From assembly GCF_001436025.1 (NCBI RefSeq), contig NZ_AZEQ01000007.1, forward strand, positions 1-64,000: a stretch of DNA of 64,000 nt. The letters run 5' to 3'. Below the pieces are notes generated by a model. It was not told the origin of the DNA. It saw only the letters and a program-made list of their open reading frames with translations, and searched no databases. Both the position numbers and the translations under genes were made by a program. Positions 1 through 9,802 of this stretch are shown one piece after another; position 1 is the first letter of the stretch, and the number at the start of each line of letters is the position of its first letter. Source of the DNA: Limosilactobacillus mucosae DSM 13345 (GTDB taxonomy: Bacteria; Bacillota; Bacilli; Lactobacillales; Lactobacillaceae).

Positions 1-10
1 CACAAAATTA

Positions 11-42
11 TTGACACTCTCCTGATTTTATGAACATATAAT
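11..42 (+). promoter_or_regulatory. Candidate promoter at the window edge
   Basis: A perfect -35 hexamer TTGACA (11-16) and a perfect -10 TATAAT (37-42) lie on the + strand, but the spacer is 20 bases, longer than the usual 16-18. No open reading frame follows before the terminator at 242-279. If active, it would make a short non-coding RNA of roughly 230 bases. The activity is inference. Confidence 0.35.
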
Positions 43-241
43 AGATCCTTCATAATTATTTGTAAAGTATAAGCACACCATAGTAACACATATTTAGCAA
101 CCAAACTAACCTTCTATACTTGATAAAACTCAACCATTGGATTTTTTTAGATGGTTAAATACATTCATTTAGAACCTGGATTTAAATTTTATTGGCCATA
201 GAAATCCAACTGCAACAAATAAAATTACTAATATGAGAAAT

Positions 242-279
242 GGGGCACCTCGCCAAACAACGAGATGCCTCAGTTTTTT
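242..279 (+). terminator. Rho-independent terminator
   Basis: The stem GGCACCTCG / CGAGATGCC (one G-T pair) with an 8-base loop is followed by TTTTTT (274-279). It reads on the + strand. Two weaker inverted repeats lie upstream, AACCAT...ATGGTT near 131-157 and TGGATTT...AAATCCA near 177-211. The whole stretch 1-434 holds no gene I can support. Confidence 0.7.
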
Positions 280-332
280 ACCCAGTACCTTTATGGTGTG
301 CCTACATATAGACTAATTTTTTAAGTGTTACC

Positions 333-362
333 TTGACAGGGAATAGTCCCCATTGTTATACA
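333..362 (+). promoter_or_regulatory. Candidate promoter antisense to the EPS operon end
   Basis: TTGACA (333-338), an 18-base spacer and TATACA (357-362) make a near-consensus sigma-A promoter on the + strand. It points into the 3' end of the leftward licD-like gene. No credible rightward gene follows; a 62-codon frame at 353-541 lacks a ribosome binding site and runs antisense to licD. Transcription is unproven. Confidence 0.35.
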
Positions 363-434
363 AGCAAAAAACTCAATATGGTCTCATAATTTTGCTATTT
401 GCAAGAATACTTTTTACTTCCGCTAAAATAATAC

Positions 435-1256
435 CTATTTTTTATAAGCACTATAATCATGATGACCAATTCTATCTTTTTCCCGAGGTAAAAGCATATA
501 GTCTCCATACGCATGTCTTAAAACTGCATCATAATTCTTAGGCACTCTAAAATTATAGTTTTCAAATGGTACCATTATATAATTATCAAACCATTTTTTT
601 TCAAAAATATCCTTCACCCCTCCTGAAAGCCACACGACACATCCAACGTATTTACTGTCGTCATACTGTTTTTTTCGTGCTAGACTCTCAAGTCTATCTT
701 GAATTTTGTCTTTTCCAATAAGTTTTGAAAAAATAAAAAAAGGATACTTCATAATTTTTCTTATTGGTTTAGTTGTAGTACCTAAAGTAAAATGCTTACG
801 AGTAGCTTGATAACAAATTGAGGACAATCGATCACCCTTTAAGCCATATTTCAACGCCTCCTTTTTATTATTTCCTAAACCATCAAAAGGATATATATCA
901 ATAAATACACCTAATCCGTATGACACTTCGTTCTGTGCATATGTAACATACCTATTATCACTAATTCTCGTAATCATATAAGGATAATCTTTATTTGTAT
1001 CATGATTAAACACTTCTAAGTTTGGGTATTTATTTATATTTTTATGTAAATATTCCAATAAAATATCATAATCTGGTCTAGGCATCATTATATCTGTATC
1101 ATCATCCCAAGGAATATATCCTTTATGTCTAATAGCACCTATTAAAGTGCCATACATTAGATAATACCGTAGGCCCCTCATTTCACATATGTCTGTAATA
1201 GTATGTAATAATTCTAAAGAGATTTTTTGTGTTTCTTTAATATTTAATTTTTTCAT
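435..1256 (-). CDS. LicD-family phosphotransferase (EPS cluster)
   Basis: A 273-residue cytoplasmic protein of the LicD / fukutin-related nucleotidyltransferase family. These enzymes move a phospho-alcohol such as phosphocholine or phosphoribitol from a CDP donor to a glycan. The family signature is clear: GTLIGAIRHKG (about 36-46), then PWDDDTDIMM (49-58) with the acidic metal-binding residues. It is the last gene of the leftward EPS cluster. The donor cannot be told from sequence, and no CDP-choline or CDP-ribitol gene is in the window. The gene is strongly AT-rich, like its neighbours down to about 9.7 kb, which fits horizontal transfer of this part. The ribosome binding site is weak. Confidence 0.88.
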   Translation of the reverse strand: MKKLNIKETQKISLELLHTITDICEMRGLRYYLMYGTLIGAIRHKGYIPWDDDTDIMMPRPDYDILLEYLHKNINKYPNLEVFNHDTNKDYPYMITRISDNRYVTYAQNEVSYGLGVFIDIYPFDGLGNNKKEALKYGLKGDRLSSICYQATRKHFTLGTTTKPIRKIMKYPFFIFSKLIGKDKIQDRLESLARKKQYDDSKYVGCVVWLSGGVKDIFEKKWFDNYIMVPFENYNFRVPKNYDAVLRHAYGDYMLLPREKDRIGHHDYSAYKK

Positions 1257-1415
1257 ATTTTACTAAACTTACCTTACTTTAAAAAGTACTAAATAGCTAT
1301 CTCAACAATTCTTATTTTTCTTAAGCTTGAATAAATTTAAAACTCAAATTCTATTCATAAATGGTTGTATCATTTTAATTATAATTAAATTTATTATTGT
1401 ACGCTCAAGTAGCTT

Positions 1416-2489
1416 TTATACTGAAAATGGTAATTTAGAATGTCCTTGCTTAAATAGTTTGATTATTAATTTATAAACTTCAATAAGAATAATAAGCCCA
1501 AGAATTGTCATACACAGTGTCAAAGTATAGGATAAGTATCCCCTTCCAAGTAGATAAAGAACACCTAATTTTTTTAAAGCATCAAACACGAACATTTGCG
1601 CTAAATACATTTCCATACTAATACTGCTTAAATATTTCATAACTCTATTGCTAAGAAAATAGTTATTTTGTTTAGTACCAACTGCATAACTTAACCAACT
1701 TCCAAAAACAATAATTGTTTCTAAATCAACTGCATCATTTGAAAAATTCTGCTTCGCATTAAAAAATAATGAAATGTAAAAGAAAACCGTAATAGTAATT
1801 GGTATAACTACTCCTATTTTTAATTTAGAAAGAAATCGCGAAATATCTAAGCGATATAAATATATTAATTCACCCAAAATTAAGAATGGTGAGCAATATA
1901 ATAATGTATGTCTATTACTAAATCCGGAGATTACAAATTTTGATGTATAAAAGTAATTAGCACAGGCAACGTTTAAAATAATAGATATAATGAATGATAC
2001 CCAAGCACGTTTTTTTGTCCAACACAAAAATACAAAAAAAGGAAATAGCATGTAGAATAGAAAAACTACACCTAAAAACCAAGCTACACCAACTACATCC
2101 AGTTGATTATTAGGCAACAGACCAAATACCATTGTTAGTTCAGCTAATCCTTGAATTAAATGCTCCCTTGACCTAGTAATTACAATATCCAAAAAAACTA
2201 ATAAAGAGAAAAACGGTAAAATTTTTATATATCTTCTTTTATAAAATGCATTAAAATCTACAGTATGGTTTTTAAAACGCTCATAATAACCCATGGACAT
2301 TCCAAACCCACTAATCATCATAAATAGGTAAACTAATAGTGTCAGGGAAGGAATAAAAGTGTTTTTCATCCACCCTTCTGTAGCACTGTAATTAGAATTA
2401 GCCAAAATATGCATTGCAATAATACCAATGCATGATATGGCTCGTAATCCATCAATGTTATTAATATGTACTTTCATTTTGGAAATCAT
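1416..2489 (-). CDS. Acyltransferase-3 family membrane protein
   Basis: A 357-residue, very hydrophobic protein with about ten membrane segments. The N-terminal NIDGLRAISCIGIIAMHI carries the Arg and His typical of the acyltransferase-3 (OafA/YrhL/ExoZ) family, which O-acetylate sugars of surface polysaccharides. Inside this EPS cluster its likely role is O-acetylation of the repeat unit. Two starts are possible. The listed ATG directly abuts AGTAGG. The ATG four codons later (2477) lies 12 bases after it and may be the true start. About 160 bases of AT-rich spacer separate it from licD. Confidence 0.85.
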   Translation of the reverse strand: MISKMKVHINNIDGLRAISCIGIIAMHILANSNYSATEGWMKNTFIPSLTLLVYLFMMISGFGMSMGYYERFKNHTVDFNAFYKRRYIKILPFFSLLVFLDIVITRSREHLIQGLAELTMVFGLLPNNQLDVVGVAWFLGVVFLFYMLFPFFVFLCWTKKRAWVSFIISIILNVACANYFYTSKFVISGFSNRHTLLYCSPFLILGELIYLYRLDISRFLSKLKIGVVIPITITVFFYISLFFNAKQNFSNDAVDLETIIVFGSWLSYAVGTKQNNYFLSNRVMKYLSSISMEMYLAQMFVFDALKKLGVLYLLGRGYLSYTLTLCMTILGLIILIEVYKLIIKLFKQGHSKLPFSV

Positions 2490-2633
2490 CCTACTTCTCT
2501 CACTTTTTATAAAATTAATATATATATAAATCTATAATATCTAAATCTCAACGTACCACGATGATTCTTTAGAAAGTAGTTATCATAATAGTAGAGGTAA
2601 CTAACAAACTCTTTTAATACTTTAATAATCGAA

Positions 2634-4088
2634 CTAACCAATCCTACTTCTCACTTTATTAATAAGATTTTTAGCAATAGTATTCTTTAAAAGATATAAT
2701 ATTAATATATATATTAACGAAGACAGAACAACTGTACTCATCAATCTTAAAATTAAATTAGTTACGATATTACTCAGAAAGTAACATACTATAATGATGG
2801 CACTACATCCAATTACCACAGTTAATAAATTACTAAAAAACCGTCTGTTATAAAAAATATTTCCAATTATATCTTTACAAAAATAATAGTTAAGTAACGT
2901 AGACGTAAATTCAGCAATTATTGTTGTCATTGCTGAACCTTTTTCCACAAAAATAGGAATCATTATAAAATTCAATAAAACATTAACTATCGCTGCAACA
3001 ATGGAACTAACCAGTGTTTTATTTTCACGTTTTGCTGGAATTAAAACGCATTCCACAAATATTGTATTGACTATTGAAAATAGTAAAGCAACACTTAGTA
3101 TTCTTAACGAGGCTGCTGCTCTTAAAAAACTTCTGCCGGCAATCAATAAAACTACATCTTTACTTACCAATATCAATCCAGTTATAGCTGGAAAAATTAC
3201 TACTATAATAGTATTTATGACTTCTGCTAGTAAAGAATGATATTCGCGATATCGCTTTTGACCTATTAACATTGCCAAACGTGGTATAGTTACAGCCATA
3301 GTTGATGCTATAACTGGCGCAATCGTTCCATAAATTTTAGTTGCAACACTATATATACCAACTGCATAATCACCTTTCAAAAAACCCAGTATAGTAGTAT
3401 CAGAACTGACATAGATAGTAACTGCCACCATTGTTCCAAAGATGTAAAAGATTGGAATTAGATATTCCTTCCAATTAAAGTTCCATTGTAAATTTAAGTC
3501 GACAAATTTTTTGGCATGAAAAAAATTTAGAAGATAAGACCCAGTGGAAGCAAATACCGTTACCGAAACATATTTTAAATAATCATTACTATGTCTCACT
3601 AAAGTAAAAAGCAAAATAATTGATACAATTTTAAATATAATATTTCGTGCAGTAATATATCCATATTCTTCATATATGGTGTAAAGCCAATCCATACCTA
3701 TAGTCGTTAAAAAGATTTGCATACTAAAAATAAGTATCGCTTCTTTATAACTCCGTAAACTTGAAACAAATAATAAAGTTATAAATAATAACAAATAAGA
3801 GAATGCTGTAGAACACAAATTGATAGTAAAAATTCTACTTGCAAACTCACTAAATTTTTTTCTATCATCACGTAATTTAGCACCTTCTCGTACTGCAAAT
3901 CTACTAATTCCCAGTCCAGCTATTAGAATAAAATAACTCACTATTGAATTTGAAAAGTTATATTTTCCAATTCCTTCAACCGAGAGTACTCTCGAAACGT
4001 ACGGAAACGTAATTAGTGGAAAAATAAGATTTAAAATTGTTTGAAGACTATTTAAAAAGGCGTTAACACTTAATGATTTCGTTTTCAA
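2634..4088 (-). CDS. wzx: Wzx-type flippase (polysaccharide transport)
   Basis: A 484-residue membrane protein with about 12-14 hydrophobic segments, of the MATE/MVF polysaccharide-transport family. The N-terminal pattern LNSLQTILNLIFPLITFPYV and the following EGIGKYNFSNSI are typical of Wzx/RfbX proteins. These flip undecaprenyl-diphosphate-linked repeat units from the inner to the outer face of the membrane. Its partner is the Wzy polymerase gene at 5516-6820; a GT4 gene lies between. Together with Wzy and the CpsC/CpsD pair it marks a Wzy-dependent EPS pathway. Low GC, like the rest of the variable module. Confidence 0.92.
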   Translation of the reverse strand: MKTKSLSVNAFLNSLQTILNLIFPLITFPYVSRVLSVEGIGKYNFSNSIVSYFILIAGLGISRFAVREGAKLRDDRKKFSEFASRIFTINLCSTAFSYLLLFITLLFVSSLRSYKEAILIFSMQIFLTTIGMDWLYTIYEEYGYITARNIIFKIVSIILLFTLVRHSNDYLKYVSVTVFASTGSYLLNFFHAKKFVDLNLQWNFNWKEYLIPIFYIFGTMVAVTIYVSSDTTILGFLKGDYAVGIYSVATKIYGTIAPVIASTMAVTIPRLAMLIGQKRYREYHSLLAEVINTIIVVIFPAITGLILVSKDVVLLIAGRSFLRAAASLRILSVALLFSIVNTIFVECVLIPAKRENKTLVSSIVAAIVNVLLNFIMIPIFVEKGSAMTTIIAEFTSTLLNYYFCKDIIGNIFYNRRFFSNLLTVVIGCSAIIIVCYFLSNIVTNLILRLMSTVVLSSLIYILILYLLKNTIAKNLINKVRSRIG

Positions 4089-4138
4089 AAAAATACCACG
4101 TTTCTAATAATTGCTCTTATTTCATTGCTAACTTTAAT

Positions 4139-5269
4139 TCATCGAAGTAGTAAATAATAAGACATTCTGTCAACTAATTGTTGCATAGAAAACTCTTTTA
4201 AATATATTTTACGTTCATTTAATTTAATTTTTTCTATATCTTTATTATTAAATGCATCTACTATCTGAGCTACCATTTCATCAGTATTATTAACATCATA
4301 TTTATAACCATTTACTCCATTTTCAATATATTCATATTGACCACATCCAGATGACACCAAACAAGGGCATTCCATCATCATTGCCTCTGTTACAACTACA
4401 GGTAATGGGTCGTTTTTTGAACAACAAAGTAATAAATCCATCCTTGTATATTCTTCTAACAAAGCTTTATGATCCAGACCATCAATCCAATTTATTTGTT
4501 TAAATTTCTGAGCTCTTTTCAAAAAAGTATGTTTATAAGCATTGTCCCAAGTTCCAGCAATTACATTAATTTTTACATTCTTAATCAGTTTTACAGGTAT
4601 TTTTTTTAACAAAGATATTATTTGCAATTGGTTTTTTCGATCGCATAACATACCCACGACACCAATAACAAACTTATTTTTATCTTTCTCTAAGTGTTTA
4701 ACATTATAGAACTCATCTTTAATTCCATAATGGAAAATACATGATTTTTCGTTGGGATAAAACTTTTTAAAAGCCTTTTCCGTATTCGAACTAACACATA
4801 ATACTGTTAAATTTTTCGATAAGTCTTTGGGCATTTTATTAGCCATTTTTTTGAATAAATCTTCACCTTCATGCAACCACCAAACTATTGGGCAAGCAAA
4901 TTTATTTTGAATTTGTTTGATTACATTAGAACAGATAATAGTATTAACTAAAAAAGCCTGTACTTTTTTTCTTCTTAAAGAATTTATATATAATTGTGAA
5001 AAATATTGATATACAAAAGGATAGTATCCATTTATTCTGTCTTTCTTTAATAAACTACCCCCAGTTTTATAAAGCATTACCACTTTATAATTTCGTGTAT
5101 CCAAACTAAGCAATAATTTATTCAATACAACTGAAGCTCCTCCAATTGAAGAACCATCATGACCAACAATAATTAATAATTTTTCATTATTATTTATTTT
5201 ACTAATAAATAATAAAAACTTAAAATAGTCAATCAGCGATATAATTGCCCATTTAAATTTACTAAGCAT
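4139..5269 (-). CDS. GT4-family glycosyltransferase
   Basis: About 376 residues. The C-terminal half shows the GT-B glycosyltransferase family 4 pattern: EAMMMECPCLVSSGCGQYEY with the Glu of the EX7E motif, then an acidic Rossmann-type end. The N-terminal VGHDGSSIGGASVVLNKLL is the usual glycine-rich acceptor domain start. It presumably adds one sugar of the EPS repeat on the cytoplasmic face; donor and linkage cannot be read. Two adjacent ATGs exist; the second (5269) is better spaced from GAGG. A 246-base AT-rich gap follows toward wzy. Confidence 0.88.
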   Translation of the reverse strand: MLSKFKWAIISLIDYFKFLLFISKINNNEKLLIIVGHDGSSIGGASVVLNKLLLSLDTRNYKVVMLYKTGGSLLKKDRINGYYPFVYQYFSQLYINSLRRKKVQAFLVNTIICSNVIKQIQNKFACPIVWWLHEGEDLFKKMANKMPKDLSKNLTVLCVSSNTEKAFKKFYPNEKSCIFHYGIKDEFYNVKHLEKDKNKFVIGVVGMLCDRKNQLQIISLLKKIPVKLIKNVKINVIAGTWDNAYKHTFLKRAQKFKQINWIDGLDHKALLEEYTRMDLLLCCSKNDPLPVVVTEAMMMECPCLVSSGCGQYEYIENGVNGYKYDVNNTDEMVAQIVDAFNNKDIEKIKLNERKIYLKEFSMQQLVDRMSYYLLLR

Positions 5270-5515
5270 CATCTTTCCTCATTAATATTTTTATAAAACT
5301 GGATACTTTTTACAGCTAATTTCAAAAATTTTATAATTAATTAAGTTACTAATCTTTGCATCTATGTCTATTTGATAAAATCAAACTAAATGTATATCAA
5401 TTCACCATTCCAAGTGGCTATAATTTCATATTACAAATTAAGTACAATAGCATAAAATAACTCATTTTATCATGCTAAATTTTATCATTTCTATAGGTAT
5501 ATATCTTAATATAAA

Positions 5516-6820
5516 CTATTTCAAACTCCCATTTCTGTAAAAATCTGTGCTTTTTAACAAATAAAAAATAGATAAATACAGTAAATATATTTGAAAACCT
5601 GGCGTTGATGTAATACTAATGGTAATTACATATGATAACGCTACAAAAAAAACATCTAAAGATCTATAGAGCCTAGGAATTTTAATAAGAAAATATCCAA
5701 TCCAGATAAATTCCGCACAGATTCCTAAAATTCCATATTCAACCATAGTGCTTAACCATACACTTTCCATTCCCAATAATTGTTGTGTTAACGCAACTTG
5801 AGTAATATCCGTAACTGTACTTTGAAATTTATCTCCTAATCCAACCAGAGGATTATATTTTAGGAGCTGAAATCCACTTTGAAATTGTCCAATTCGTTGT
5901 TGTAGACTGCTTCCTTGTATTTGAGCGGCAGCAGACTGATTAAATAAAGATTTTAAAACAACTAAAGTATTATTTTGTACTAGAGGTACTAGACATATTC
6001 CAATAAGTAATGCACTTATTAAAAAGTAATAAAATCTCTTCTTACGAAAATCAACAACACTTAGTAAGCTCAACCCCATAAATACTAAAGGAGATCTCAT
6101 TTTTGTTAGAAAAACACAAAGAAAACATAATATTGCTGTAACAGTAGAAAAAAATTGCCATGGTAATTTTTTATTGCGTTTTACCTTGAGAATAACAATA
6201 GTAATAAAATAAAGCGCCCAAGTTAGCCCAGCTCCAATACTATGAGAAAAAACCGAAGAAATTCTGTAACCTCGATTTTCTGTTTCATATGAGTAGTCAA
6301 TTACCTTTTCAGGATCCTGAACTAAAGTTGCTTCATACTGTTGCAATGGATTAGATTGCAATAAAAACTCTACAAAACCATAAATACACGTGATAAACAT
6401 TATCAATGTAATACCTTTAAATAATACTTTAAAGTCCTCTTTAGTTTCTACTAAATTCCAAATTAAAAAAATCATTATTACATTGTCTAGAACATTTTGA
6501 ATATACCTAGTTATTTCGGAACCAAAACCATCGACAGAAAATACCGAAGACAAAAACCAAACTACACAAAAAATTAATAGAGGTACTTTATATGGCATTT
6601 CTACAGAGGTCCTCTTATATTTCTTACCACCTAAGAAGTAATAAATACAGAACCACATAGATAAAACAGTATCTGCTGTTAATAACGGAACACCTGGAAT
6701 TGAAATAAATGATATATTCTGAACTAAAATAATTTTATAAAGCAAAAATGCAAAAAAGGCATTTTTATAATTAAAAAAACTATATAAAATTATGATTAAA
6801 GAAATTACACCAAATATCAT
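5516..6820 (-). CDS. wzy: Wzy-type EPS polymerase (O-antigen ligase family)
   Basis: A 434-residue protein with about 10-11 membrane segments and one large extracytoplasmic loop (roughly residues 140-185, with EATLVQDPEKVIDYSYETENRG), then SSVFSHSIGAGL. This topology fits the O-antigen polymerase/ligase (Wzy/WaaL) family, which joins flipped repeat units. As usual for Wzy, primary sequence is poorly conserved and the call rests on topology plus position beside Wzx. It starts 3 bases after the end of the DUF6625 gene, so the two are co-translated. Confidence 0.82.
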   Translation of the reverse strand: MIFGVISLIIILYSFFNYKNAFFAFLLYKIILVQNISFISIPGVPLLTADTVLSMWFCIYYFLGGKKYKRTSVEMPYKVPLLIFCVVWFLSSVFSVDGFGSEITRYIQNVLDNVIMIFLIWNLVETKEDFKVLFKGITLIMFITCIYGFVEFLLQSNPLQQYEATLVQDPEKVIDYSYETENRGYRISSVFSHSIGAGLTWALYFITIVILKVKRNKKLPWQFFSTVTAILCFLCVFLTKMRSPLVFMGLSLLSVVDFRKKRFYYFLISALLIGICLVPLVQNNTLVVLKSLFNQSAAAQIQGSSLQQRIGQFQSGFQLLKYNPLVGLGDKFQSTVTDITQVALTQQLLGMESVWLSTMVEYGILGICAEFIWIGYFLIKIPRLYRSLDVFFVALSYVITISITSTPGFQIYLLYLSIFYLLKSTDFYRNGSLK

Positions 6821-6823
6821 TAT

Positions 6824-7789
6824 CTAACCTTTTTTTAAAATATACTTATTAAACCTGCGTCTCCAAATAAAAATTTCCTTTTTTAGATAAAAATTAATCT
6901 GTTGAAACGATGAAAATTTATTATACTTATCTATGTCACAAACATTATTAACTATTTTCGGTTCTTCTAAACACTCATCGTTAGTTAGATACAGAAAATC
7001 ATTACAACTTTGAATGTTATTGGGTACTATATACTTTCGTTTTTGAAAATGAAAATATATGTATTCACTATTTGATAGATTCATATTATCTGCAGCAATC
7101 CTACATAAATGCCCATTTTTCCAATAAAAGCATTCGTGCTTAAAATCAAAATCTTTTTTTAATATATTTTGCGGAACATTAGAGGTAACTCTAGTAAGAT
7201 GATATTTCCAAGGATCCACGTCAAAAAAATCCCAGCTCTTATACGTTTTGTAGTTATCATGGTCAAATTTTTGTTGAATGCCAAATAACTCATCAAAGAC
7301 ACAATTAACAGAAGTTGTAAAAACTTTTTTATAGTCCATACCATACGAACTCATAAACTCTCGATTAATATCATCTGTATTTTTATATAATGACAAATGA
7401 CCGTGTTGATATATTTTGTCATATTTTTCCAGTATTTCTGGTGTTAAAAATTTGTCAAAGTCTCCCATAACTATATCTAAATCACAATATCCCCAGAAAT
7501 CGTAGTCCTTTAAATAGTCTTTGAAAATTAACCCATATGCAGGTCTATAATCGCAAAGCTTATATGGAGCGTTTAACACAATTTTAAAGTCAAAAAGGCT
7601 TTGTATCTTATGCACCAATTCTTGAAACGTAATATGAACTATTCGTAAATTTTTTAATGATAATTCAAAATCTGTATCTGTAAATAATAAAACATCAATA
7701 TTTTTATTATTAGATAATGATTTAAAAAATAAATTTGAGTATTGTGGAATGTCTCCAAAATACGGAACAATTAAACAAATTTTATTCAT
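6824..7789 (-). CDS. DUF6625-family putative glycosyltransferase
   Basis: A 321-residue protein that begins NKICLIVPYFGDIPQYSNLFFKSL and carries CDYRPAYGLIFKD and FWGYCDLDIVMGD. The DLD of the last motif resembles the metal-binding DXD of GT-A enzymes. This pattern is known in EPS and capsule clusters (DUF6625) and is generally taken to be a glycosyltransferase, but I know of no defined donor. It is packed between a GT2 gene (12-base gap) and wzy. AT-rich. The family name comes from memory of the motif, not from a search. Confidence 0.72.
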   Translation of the reverse strand: MNKICLIVPYFGDIPQYSNLFFKSLSNNKNIDVLLFTDTDFELSLKNLRIVHITFQELVHKIQSLFDFKIVLNAPYKLCDYRPAYGLIFKDYLKDYDFWGYCDLDIVMGDFDKFLTPEILEKYDKIYQHGHLSLYKNTDDINREFMSSYGMDYKKVFTTSVNCVFDELFGIQQKFDHDNYKTYKSWDFFDVDPWKYHLTRVTSNVPQNILKKDFDFKHECFYWKNGHLCRIAADNMNLSNSEYIYFHFQKRKYIVPNNIQSCNDFLYLTNDECLEEPKIVNNVCDIDKYNKFSSFQQINFYLKKEIFIWRRRFNKYILKKG

Positions 7790-7801
7790 TATTAATTACC
7801 T

Positions 7802-8725
7802 TTATTTGTTAAGTAGTAAAATGTCACCAATTAGTTGCCGTTTCCTTCTATAAATGTCCATATAATTAATTAAAATTTGAAAAACATAAAGTAAATTCTT
7901 AGATTCAAAAAATTTTTCCCTCTTTAAATTTCCCCGCTGTTTATGATAAACTATTCTCTTTTTTAAGTTAATCTTATCTATAGTGGTATCTTCATTTAAT
8001 CTGCTGAGTAATGAATTAGTAATATTTTTTTCTAAATTTATACCTTTTAATGTACTACCTTTATCTCTTTTTTTTCTAGATTCATTATTCTCATGAATTC
8101 GATGCAAAATTGTACTCGAATTTAATAATGCGAAGCTATCATCTAGGGTACTCATTTTCCATAGAAAGTCATCATGTGCCCAACCGTCTTTGTAAAAAGG
8201 CAAAACATGCATTAAATATTTTTTTCTCACAGCCATAGTGCAACCTGAACACTGAATTAAATAATTCTTATTATTGAATGGAATTAAATCATAAGAATTA
8301 CTAGTAATACTTAACATAACCGAACTACTTTCACCCATCCATTCAGTTTCATGACTTGCTAAAACATTGATATTATCATTTTCTGAGAAAATTTGATCAT
8401 AAATCTCAATCTTATTTTGAAACCATATATCATCTTGATCACTAAAGAAAACCAAGTCTCCTTTTGCCTGTTGTGCGCCAAACATAAAATTATGTTTCCA
8501 TCCTTGATTAATTTTATTTTGAATAATCTTCCATTTGCTGTTTAAATTATAAGAAGAGATATATCTTCTAGCCATTTCAACCGTAGCATCCTTGGAACAA
8601 TCATCAATAATTAAAACTTCATCAACACAATTACTTTGATTTTTCAAGGATTTTAATTGGTCTAATATGTATTTTTCACCATTGTATGTCGACATTACTA
8701 CAGACACCGTATTATTTTTTTGCAT
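7802..8725 (-). CDS. GT2-family glycosyltransferase
   Basis: A 307-residue GT-A enzyme. VSVVMSTYNGEKYILDQLKSL opens the nucleotide-binding domain, IIDDCSKDATVEMA follows, and FFSDQDDIW holds the metal-binding aspartates. These are family 2 hallmarks, and the QDDIW form is frequent in EPS rhamnosyl- and glucosyltransferases. The start overlaps the end of the upstream gene by 14 bases, so translation is probably coupled. It should add one sugar of the repeat unit; donor unknown. AT-rich. Confidence 0.9.
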   Translation of the reverse strand: MQKNNTVSVVMSTYNGEKYILDQLKSLKNQSNCVDEVLIIDDCSKDATVEMARRYISSYNLNSKWKIIQNKINQGWKHNFMFGAQQAKGDLVFFSDQDDIWFQNKIEIYDQIFSENDNINVLASHETEWMGESSSVMLSITSNSYDLIPFNNKNYLIQCSGCTMAVRKKYLMHVLPFYKDGWAHDDFLWKMSTLDDSFALLNSSTILHRIHENNESRKKRDKGSTLKGINLEKNITNSLLSRLNEDTTIDKINLKKRIVYHKQRGNLKREKFFESKNLLYVFQILINYMDIYRRKRQLIGDILLLNK

Positions 8726-9719
8726 AATCTTCTACTACGCTTTCTTTATAAAAGGAATTAATTTTTTTATAAAAAGTATTATCAAGTTTTGAATTTGACT
8801 CTTTAAATTTATAACTTAATTTATGAAATGGTGTTTGCTTAACTATTGCTTGCCACATTTCTTCATCGTATTTGTCAAACATCCTTAATAATAGTTCATG
8901 TGGTGTTGCATTATCTCTTGGAATTATTTTATGCCAATCATCTTTATACACATCTAAAACTATTGACATAAAATCATGCAATAAGAAATAATCTATCAAT
9001 TCATCATTACGTTTCCAATATTCATAACATAAATACTTTGTAGCTTCTAAAATTTTGTTATGTGATTTTGCATTTATATACCAACTTGATATATATGTAG
9101 AATGTCCATCACGACCAGGCTTTAAACACTGATAAAAAAATAATTCAGAATTAAAAAAATAATCTGGAATTTTAGATTCCCGCTCTGTACATAATACTGT
9201 AGCGTCAATCCAAGTTCCGCCAAATTTGGTCAGCAACTCTAAACGCAATAAATCTGTCAAATGAGTATTACTAATAATACCTTGTTTCCATTTTTTCTCA
9301 ATGTAACTAGGAAGCGTTACATACTTATTTAAGTTAGAACTTGTTACAATTATAATTTCTTTATTTGGTAAATTTTTCTTTAACGAGTTATAACAAGCCC
9401 TGACTATTTCCGGAGCATTTTCCATACCTTGTAACCAACAAACCCAAACCTTATTTGAAGATTTGTGTTCACAGTTTTCATCATACTGAAAGGAATTTAA
9501 AGCTGCTTGATATTTTTTTAGTAAATGCTGCTTAGTTTTTAATTCAGTTGTTAGACGTAAAATCTCTAAAGCTGTTCGACTTTTTCCAAGCAGTACAAAC
9601 TCACAGATTGCTGTCCCTAAAGCTCCACTTTTATAATATTGCCTTATTAGCTTCATACCGCCTTGTTTTTTAAATATCTCTTTTAAACTCATCTTTAGTC
9701 CTTTAGTTTTCGTTACCAA
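8712..9719 (-). CDS. Capsular polysaccharide synthesis protein (GT32-like)
   Basis: A 335-residue protein with VWVCWLQGMENAPEIVRAC, then LTDLLRLELLTKFGGTWIDATVLC. This is the pattern of the capsular polysaccharide synthesis family (Caps_synth, related to GT32), with the GG-T-W-I-D metal site. It probably transfers a hexose to the growing repeat. It is the first gene of the strongly AT-rich module; the upstream gene at 9803 is less AT-rich and rmlB beyond it has ordinary composition. The start lies in an 83-base spacer without a clear promoter. Confidence 0.86.
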   Translation of the reverse strand: MVTKTKGLKMSLKEIFKKQGGMKLIRQYYKSGALGTAICEFVLLGKSRTALEILRLTTELKTKQHLLKKYQAALNSFQYDENCEHKSSNKVWVCWLQGMENAPEIVRACYNSLKKNLPNKEIIIVTSSNLNKYVTLPSYIEKKWKQGIISNTHLTDLLRLELLTKFGGTWIDATVLCTERESKIPDYFFNSELFFYQCLKPGRDGHSTYISSWYINAKSHNKILEATKYLCYEYWKRNDELIDYFLLHDFMSIVLDVYKDDWHKIIPRDNATPHELLLRMFDKYDEEMWQAIVKQTPFHKLSYKFKESNSKLDNTFYKKINSFYKESVVEDYAKK

Positions 9720-9802
9720 TTAACATTTATGAATAGTAATTGTTCTTCTAAAGCTTTTACATATCTTTTACAGTTTGTAAAAAATAACAGCAATACTCAT
9801 TG

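Noticed and set aside
353-541. Rightward 62-codon frame at the left edge
   Set aside because: No ribosome binding site and mostly antisense to licD.
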